Shown here: piece by piece, positions 7,146 to 10,874 of the stretch
Layout of the letters: each line of letters starts with the position of its first letter
How positions within the stretch are numbered: the stretch's first letter is position 1
From: a bacterium
GTDB taxonomy: Bacteria > Electryoneota > RPQS01
Length of the DNA: 10,874 bases
Direction of reading: 5' to 3'
NCBI GenBank assembly: GCA_028711875.1
Contig: JAQTRJ010000044.1
Location: forward strand, 1 to 10,874
Notes under the pieces: generated by a model
Database searches by the model: none
Told to the model about the DNA's origin: nothing
Seen by the model: only the letters and a program-made list of their open reading frames with translations
Translations under genes and position numbers: made by a program

Positions 7146-9143
7146 GTGCGCGCAAAGACTCTGCTGTTCAGCTTGATCTTCCTTTGTCCCATTCTCGGAT
7201 ATACCCAGCCCGACACCCTCTGGTCCTGCCGTTTCAGCTATGGCACCCCCGGCCTGAAGATCAACGGCGGTGCGGCATTGGCTGATGACGGTTCTCTCGT
7301 GGTTGGAGTCAATAATCCCGAAGCCGCCAATCAGAACATGCTGGTCGCGCGTATAGACAGCGCCGGACAAGTGGTGTGGATCCATGAATTCGGGCGAATT
7401 GACTGGAACGAACAGGCCAATGCCGCCACTGAATTGCCCAACGGCGACATCGTTCTGGCCGGCTACGGCGGGATCGGCAGCGATATCCACTATATCGTGC
7501 TGATCGGACTGAACGCCGATGGGGACAGTCTTTGGTATCGCAGCTATTACGGACAGGGATTGGCCAAAGGCAACGATGTGATCACTCTGGAGAACGGCAA
7601 TTTCGCCGTGTGCGGCTATCGTTTGGCTCAGGACGGCCAGCGTTCGGACGCCTGGGTGCTGAAATGCGCCTCGAACGGAGACACGCTGTGGACGCGGATG
7701 TTCGGGGGCAACGGCACAGACATCGCCGGCCGCATCATGCTCGGGCCGAACGGAAACCTGTATGTGGGGGCTTATACCACCAGCTGGGGCGCGGGCGACT
7801 ACGACATCTGGCTGCTGAGACTGGATTCCTCCGGCAATCTGATCAATGACGAAACCTTCGGCACCGCCGGTCAGGAGATCTGCTACGGTTCGACGCTGTC
7901 CGACGGCGATGTCTATCTGGCCGGCCGCAGTGGCGTGGACACCGATAACGATGGTTATCTGGTACGGACGGATTCCAGCGGCGCTTCCGAGTGGACCTAT
8001 CCGTATGATTTCGATCAGGTCGAGGAAAATATTCGCGGGGTGGCGCTGCGCACCGACGGAATTATTCTCTGCGCGGGTTGGTCGGGAAATTCGTTGACAA
8101 GCGTCGCTCCGTGGATTCTCACCGTCCGTCCTGACGGCACGGCAGCCGATTCCTACGTCTACAGCACGATGCGCCCCGGCCGCTTTGTCGGACTGGTCAA
8201 CGCGGCCAGCGGCGGCTATGTCGCTTACGGCCATTACACGGCGGGAGCGCAGCAACAAGCCCTTCTCATGAGGCTCAAGCCGGGCTATGGAATGGAAGGC
8301 GTGGTCCGCAGTCTGGACAGCGGAGAACCACTCCCCGGAGCGCGCGTCACCGAACCGGGCACGGGGCGAACCACAACCACGGACATACAGGGACGATTCA
8401 TCATCGAACTCGATCCGGGAACCTATGATCTGATCGCCGGTGGACGCTGTGTGTCCACCGACACGCTGTGCGGCGTCGTGTTGCCCCCTGATACGACCAT
8501 CTCGGTGGAAATCACACCGGGAATTCCCCGCTACCTGCCGCGGCAGACTTCGATCAATATGGTGGTCCAGAACCGCGTGCTGACGACCGAGCCGTTTTTC
8601 ATCCGCAATATGGGAAGCGGCCCACTTGAATTCTGGGCGACGCCCGAAGCGCTCCACCCGCCCACAGCGTGGCTGACCGTCGAACCGGCGCACGGCTTCG
8701 TACCGCCCGCCGACTCGACGCAGATTTCCGTGCTCGTGCTCGCCGACACCCCCGACGACGGCGTTTACGACTATTTCGGATATCTGGACATCCATGCCAA
8801 CTCCTGCCCCGACAGTCTGGATCAGTTGCCAGTGCTGGTGACCGTGCTGGATGCTGCTGCGCCCGCGGCGGAAACAGTTCGTGAGTTCGCGCTGCACGAA
8901 GCCAGTCCGAATCCGTTCAATGCCGTGACCACGCTTTCGTTCGCAGTTCCCCAGACCTCGCCTGTCCGCCTGACCGTCTACGAGATGACCGGCCGCTTGG
9001 CGGCAACGCTCACCGACGCCGAATTTCCCGCCGGGGAGCACCGCATTAATTTCGATGCCGCAGCGCTTCCTTCGGGAATGTATCTGGCGCGGATGGAAGC
9101 GGGCAACTTTTCAGCCACGCGCAAGCTGCTGCTGCTGAAGTAA
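7146..9143 (+). CDS. Secreted predicted seven-bladed beta-propeller protein with T9SS type A sorting domain
   Basis: The product is 665 residues from the GTG set by the ribosome-binding site; residues 1-21 are a signal peptide ending GYTQ. Residues 22-382 divide by eye into seven repeats of 49-53 residues with the pattern xxLWxxxFG...(L)xxxGxxxxxGY...(W)LxRxDxxG, as in SBBP-type beta-propellers. Boundaries are about 22-74, 75-126, 127-178, 179-230, 231-279, 280-331 and 332-382. A carboxypeptidase-regulatory-like domain follows (about 383-450: GMEGVVRSLDSGEPLPGARV, then DIQGRFIIEL). Next is an Ig-like module (about 465-570) with an FxIRNxGxGPLEF start like that of BACON or choice-of-anchor domains. 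The C-terminus is a type A sorting domain with SPNPFN at 587-592 and a RKLLLLK end. The blades have no catalytic residues that I can identify, so a binding or structural role at the cell surface is most likely. It is convergent with the outer-membrane barrel gene at 9285. Confidence 0.93.
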   Translation: MRAKTLLFSLIFLCPILGYTQPDTLWSCRFSYGTPGLKINGGAALADDGSLVVGVNNPEAANQNMLVARIDSAGQVVWIHEFGRIDWNEQANAATELPNGDIVLAGYGGIGSDIHYIVLIGLNADGDSLWYRSYYGQGLAKGNDVITLENGNFAVCGYRLAQDGQRSDAWVLKCASNGDTLWTRMFGGNGTDIAGRIMLGPNGNLYVGAYTTSWGAGDYDIWLLRLDSSGNLINDETFGTAGQEICYGSTLSDGDVYLAGRSGVDTDNDGYLVRTDSSGASEWTYPYDFDQVEENIRGVALRTDGIILCAGWSGNSLTSVAPWILTVRPDGTAADSYVYSTMRPGRFVGLVNAASGGYVAYGHYTAGAQQQALLMRLKPGYGMEGVVRSLDSGEPLPGARVTEPGTGRTTTTDIQGRFIIELDPGTYDLIAGGRCVSTDTLCGVVLPPDTTISVEITPGIPRYLPRQTSINMVVQNRVLTTEPFFIRNMGSGPLEFWATPEALHPPTAWLTVEPAHGFVPPADSTQISVLVLADTPDDGVYDYFGYLDIHANSCPDSLDQLPVLVTVLDAAAPAAETVREFALHEASPNPFNAVTTLSFAVPQTSPVRLTVYEMTGRLAATLTDAEFPAGEHRINFDAAALPSGMYLARMEAGNFSATRKLLLLK

Positions 9144-9154
9144 TCTTCCGCTCG

Positions 9155-9187
9155 CCGTTGTCGGTCTCCTGACCGGCAATGCAACGG
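9155..9187. repeat. Nested inverted repeat just after the propeller gene
   Basis: An outer pair CCGTTG/CAACGG (9155-9160 and 9182-9187) encloses an inner pair CGGTC/GACCG (9162-9166 and 9171-9175) with a TCCT loop. No T tract follows on the plus strand, so it is not a typical terminator. It may protect the mRNA 3' end or assist factor-dependent termination. Confidence 0.5.
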
Positions 9188-9221
9188 GGGGCGCAAGCGG
9201 CCGCCGCCGCTGCATGAGATC

Positions 9222-9254
9222 AAACGAAAGCGGACCGGGGAAACCCGGTCCGCT
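9222..9254 (-). terminator. Terminator of the outer-membrane barrel genes
   Basis: An 11-bp perfect stem, AGCGGACCGGG with CCCGGTCCGCT (9229-9239 and 9244-9254), encloses a four-base loop that reads GAAA on the plus strand and TTTC on the minus strand. On the minus strand it is followed by TTCGTTTG, an imperfect U tract, 31 bases past the stop of the barrel gene. The plus-strand side has no T run, so minus-strand termination is favoured. It may still help to stop the convergent transcript. Confidence 0.75.
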
Positions 9255-9284
9255 CTGTTCACGCGGAAGAAATGGCGAGAACAA

Positions 9285-9884
9285 CTACCAGATCAAGCCG
9301 GCGATACCAACGCTCAGCTTAATCACGTTGTCGCTCATGCTCTCGGCGTCGTCCCAGTCACCCTTAGTGCTCGTCATATGATAGGAGAGTTCGGGCATGA
9401 TGCCGACGTGCTCTACCACCGGGAAAATCAGGCCGACCGCAAGGGCGATGTCCGTACCGGTCACGGTGCTCTCCTCGGCGCCTTCTTCACCGGAATCATA
9501 GGTCGAGGATGCGTAGGCAAACGCGAGCTTGCCATAGGGGAACATCTTGCTTTCGGACTTGCCGAATGCATAGCCGACTTCCGGCCCGATGCCGAACGTG
9601 CTCTCGCTCCACGGATCCTGCGATTCACTCTCGAAGAAGAGCGTGCCGCCGACGAACAGATTGTCGATGACGAAGTAGTCCAGAGCGGGCTGGAACCAGA
9701 TGTCCGTCAGGGCCGCGTCTTCTTCCTCGCCATTCTCATAGGTCTTGTAGCTGTCGCCGCTGTAGTTGGCGAAGCCGACCGAACCCGAAACGATCATCGC
9801 GCCTTTGCCGGCCGCGAATTCCGCGCCATAAGCCGTTCCAAAGGCCAGCAGCGCGATACACACCAACACCAGAAGTTTCTTCAT
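9285..9884 (-). CDS. Outer-membrane beta-barrel protein
   Basis: The product is 199 residues with a textbook signal peptide (MKKLLVLVCIALLAFGTAYG, then AEF). The mature part alternates short amphipathic strands with Gly turns (FVGGTLFFES, FGIGPEVGYAFGK, PYGKLAFAY) and ends in an aromatic Trp, typical of small 8-strand barrels of the OMP_b-brl type. Two acidic loops (NGEEED near 51-56 and DSGEEGAEES near 125-134) would face outside. The function cannot be read from sequence. The gene follows another barrel gene on the same strand by 87 bases with no clear promoter or terminator between, so the two may be co-transcribed. A GAGGAG site precedes the ATG. Confidence 0.92.
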   Translation of the reverse strand: MKKLLVLVCIALLAFGTAYGAEFAAGKGAMIVSGSVGFANYSGDSYKTYENGEEEDAALTDIWFQPALDYFVIDNLFVGGTLFFESESQDPWSESTFGIGPEVGYAFGKSESKMFPYGKLAFAYASSTYDSGEEGAEESTVTGTDIALAVGLIFPVVEHVGIMPELSYHMTSTKGDWDDAESMSDNVIKLSVGIAGLIW

Positions 9885-9890
9885 GAGGTT

Positions 9891-9896
9891 CTCCTC
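9891..9896 (-). promoter_or_regulatory. Ribosome-binding site GAGGAG of the small barrel gene
   Basis: Read on the minus strand, GAGGAG lies 6 bases before the ATG at 9884-9882. The site and spacer can also fold as GAGG-AGAA-CCTC, a 4-bp stem covering part of it, probably too weak to control translation alone. Confidence 0.75.
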
Positions 9897-9971
9897 AGAT
9901 TGGTTGGATCTTCCTAATTTGGGAAAGTGGTTTGAATTCGTTCACCGAGCCGAATCGCTTGCGGCACCCGG

Positions 9972-10874
9972 CTATTTATTGAAATCGAACTTCAGCGACA
10001 CCCGGCTGGTCAGATTGTGACCCCGGCCGGAAATGAAATACGGACCCGCATTGAAAAATTCGGGTTCGAGGACCAAATCGAGAAACAGCCGCCGCCAATG
10101 GGCAGTGGCTCCTATGTACGTCTTGGTGACCGAGTAACCGAACGTCGGATTGCCATACACCTCGAGATCCTCCGCCGGGAATCCGCTGAGGTAGTAGGGG
10201 TCGAACTCGTAGCTGGTGCTGCGCCACGCGCGCTCCGCGCCAAGCCGTCCCCACAACCAGCTATTCACTTCGGTTTCACAGCCGATCCGCCAATACAGGA
10301 TGTCGTCCATGCTGTTGGTGTATTCCTTGTCCGGATTTTCGTACGTATCGCTGTAGAGGGAAATCCCGGTTTCGAAAATCACCAGCATGTTGTCGGTCGG
10401 ACGCCAGTTGTTGCCCGCACCCAGAACCAGATTGCTGTAGGAACGGGCGAAGTCCAGAGAATCGTATACGGACCATCCGAGCTTGTGGCTGACGTAGCGG
10501 AAGTGGGGGACCAACGTGTACTGATCGCTCATTTCGGCCCAATAGCGCGCGACCAATCCGAATTCCCGCGTGCCGTCACTTTCCACGTAGGTGTCGCCAT
10601 CCCACTCTTCCGAAAACGAACCGGCATCATACGAAATGGCGGCATCCAGTTTGTCTTCCAGCGCCGTTATCCCGGCCGTGAAGCCGAAGGCGCTGTAGGA
10701 TTCCTCCATACTCTCGATACCGTGTTCCTCGTCCTTATCCTGCGAATGCGATTGGCCTTCATAACGCAACGTGGCACCCAGTTTCATCTTGCTGAAGGAA
10801 TGCGCCCAGGTCGCGTTCAACCGGCTGACATCGCTCCGGCGGGTAATATCGAGGTATTGGTCCCAGTAGGTCGG
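9972..10874 (-). CDS. Outer-membrane beta-barrel protein, 5' end outside the window
   Basis: The frame is open from the right edge to TAG at 9974-9972, giving the C-terminal 300 residues. An internal TTG at 10820 could be mistaken for a start, but coding continues above it (PTYWDQYLDITRR and onward), so the true start lies beyond the window. The sequence is a run of amphipathic strands, roughly two per 25-30 residues, with acidic and Tyr/Ser/Gly-rich loops, and it ends LKFDFNK in the style of a last barrel strand. No Ton box, plug or catalytic motif is visible in this part. It could be a porin-like channel or a structural barrel. It precedes the smaller barrel gene on the same strand by 87 bases. 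Confidence 0.88.
   Translation of the reverse strand, partial: PTYWDQYLDITRRSDVSRLNATWAHSFSKMKLGATLRYEGQSHSQDKDEEHGIESMEESYSAFGFTAGITALEDKLDAAISYDAGSFSEEWDGDTYVESDGTREFGLVARYWAEMSDQYTLVPHFRYVSHKLGWSVYDSLDFARSYSNLVLGAGNNWRPTDNMLVIFETGISLYSDTYENPDKEYTNSMDDILYWRIGCETEVNSWLWGRLGAERAWRSTSYEFDPYYLSGFPAEDLEVYGNPTFGYSVTKTYIGATAHWRRLFLDLVLEPEFFNAGPYFISGRGHNLTSRVSLKFDFNK

Noticed and set aside
7131..9041. Long minus-strand open frame (636 codons) opposite the propeller gene
   Set aside because: It is a shadow of the coding frame caused by codon bias. Its translation is rich in Arg, Gly, His and Val with no domain, signal or start site, while the plus strand shows a clear signal peptide, repeats and sorting domain.
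10818..10820. TTG as a start for the right-edge barrel gene
   Set aside because: Coding sequence continues without a stop to the window edge, so the TTG is an internal Leu.

Overview
The window reads as ordinary bacterial chromosome at roughly 55-60% G+C in its genes, broken by an AT-richer intergenic stretch around a tRNA gene. Two secreted proteins end in a type IX secretion (T9SS, Por system) type A sorting domain of the PNPFN class, and a GEVED domain, a PKD domain and several beta-sandwich modules are also present. This points to the FCB superphylum. The clean -35/-10 promoters with 17-bp spacers and the strong AAGGAGG ribosome-binding sites are unlike classical Bacteroidota, so an uncultured FCB lineage outside Bacteroidota (for example KSB1-, Zixibacteria- or Latescibacteria-like) is my guess. 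That placement is inference.

Left part (2-929, + strand): the C-terminus of a CstA-family peptide/pyruvate transporter, followed 19 bases later by a 176-residue membrane protein with a possible Mpv17/PMP22-like layout. A perfect 10-bp stem terminator closes this unit.

Centre left (992-4035, +): a single-gene unit with its own sigma70-like promoter and terminator. It encodes a 975-residue exported protein in which a CapA/PGA_cap metallophosphatase-like domain is preceded by a PKD domain and flanked at both ends by carbohydrate-binding-like beta-sandwich modules. This is the most unusual protein here.

Centre (4036-4881): an AT-richer spacer carrying a compact tRNA-Phe(GAA) unit on the minus strand, with promoter, tRNA with encoded CCA, and terminator. 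I see no convincing protein gene in it.

Centre right (4882-9143, +): two monocistronic T9SS cargo genes. The first (700 aa) has many cysteines, a GEVED domain and a canonical sorting domain. The second (665 aa) looks like a seven-bladed beta-propeller followed by a carboxypeptidase-regulatory-like domain, an Ig-like domain and a divergent sorting domain.

Right part (9222-10874, minus strand): two outer-membrane beta-barrel genes in tandem, convergent with the second cargo gene and ending at a shared strong hairpin. The upstream one runs off the window edge. Most of the window is therefore devoted to the cell envelope: exported surface proteins and outer-membrane barrels, with an inner-membrane transporter at the left. 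No mobile element, CRISPR array or defence system was found.
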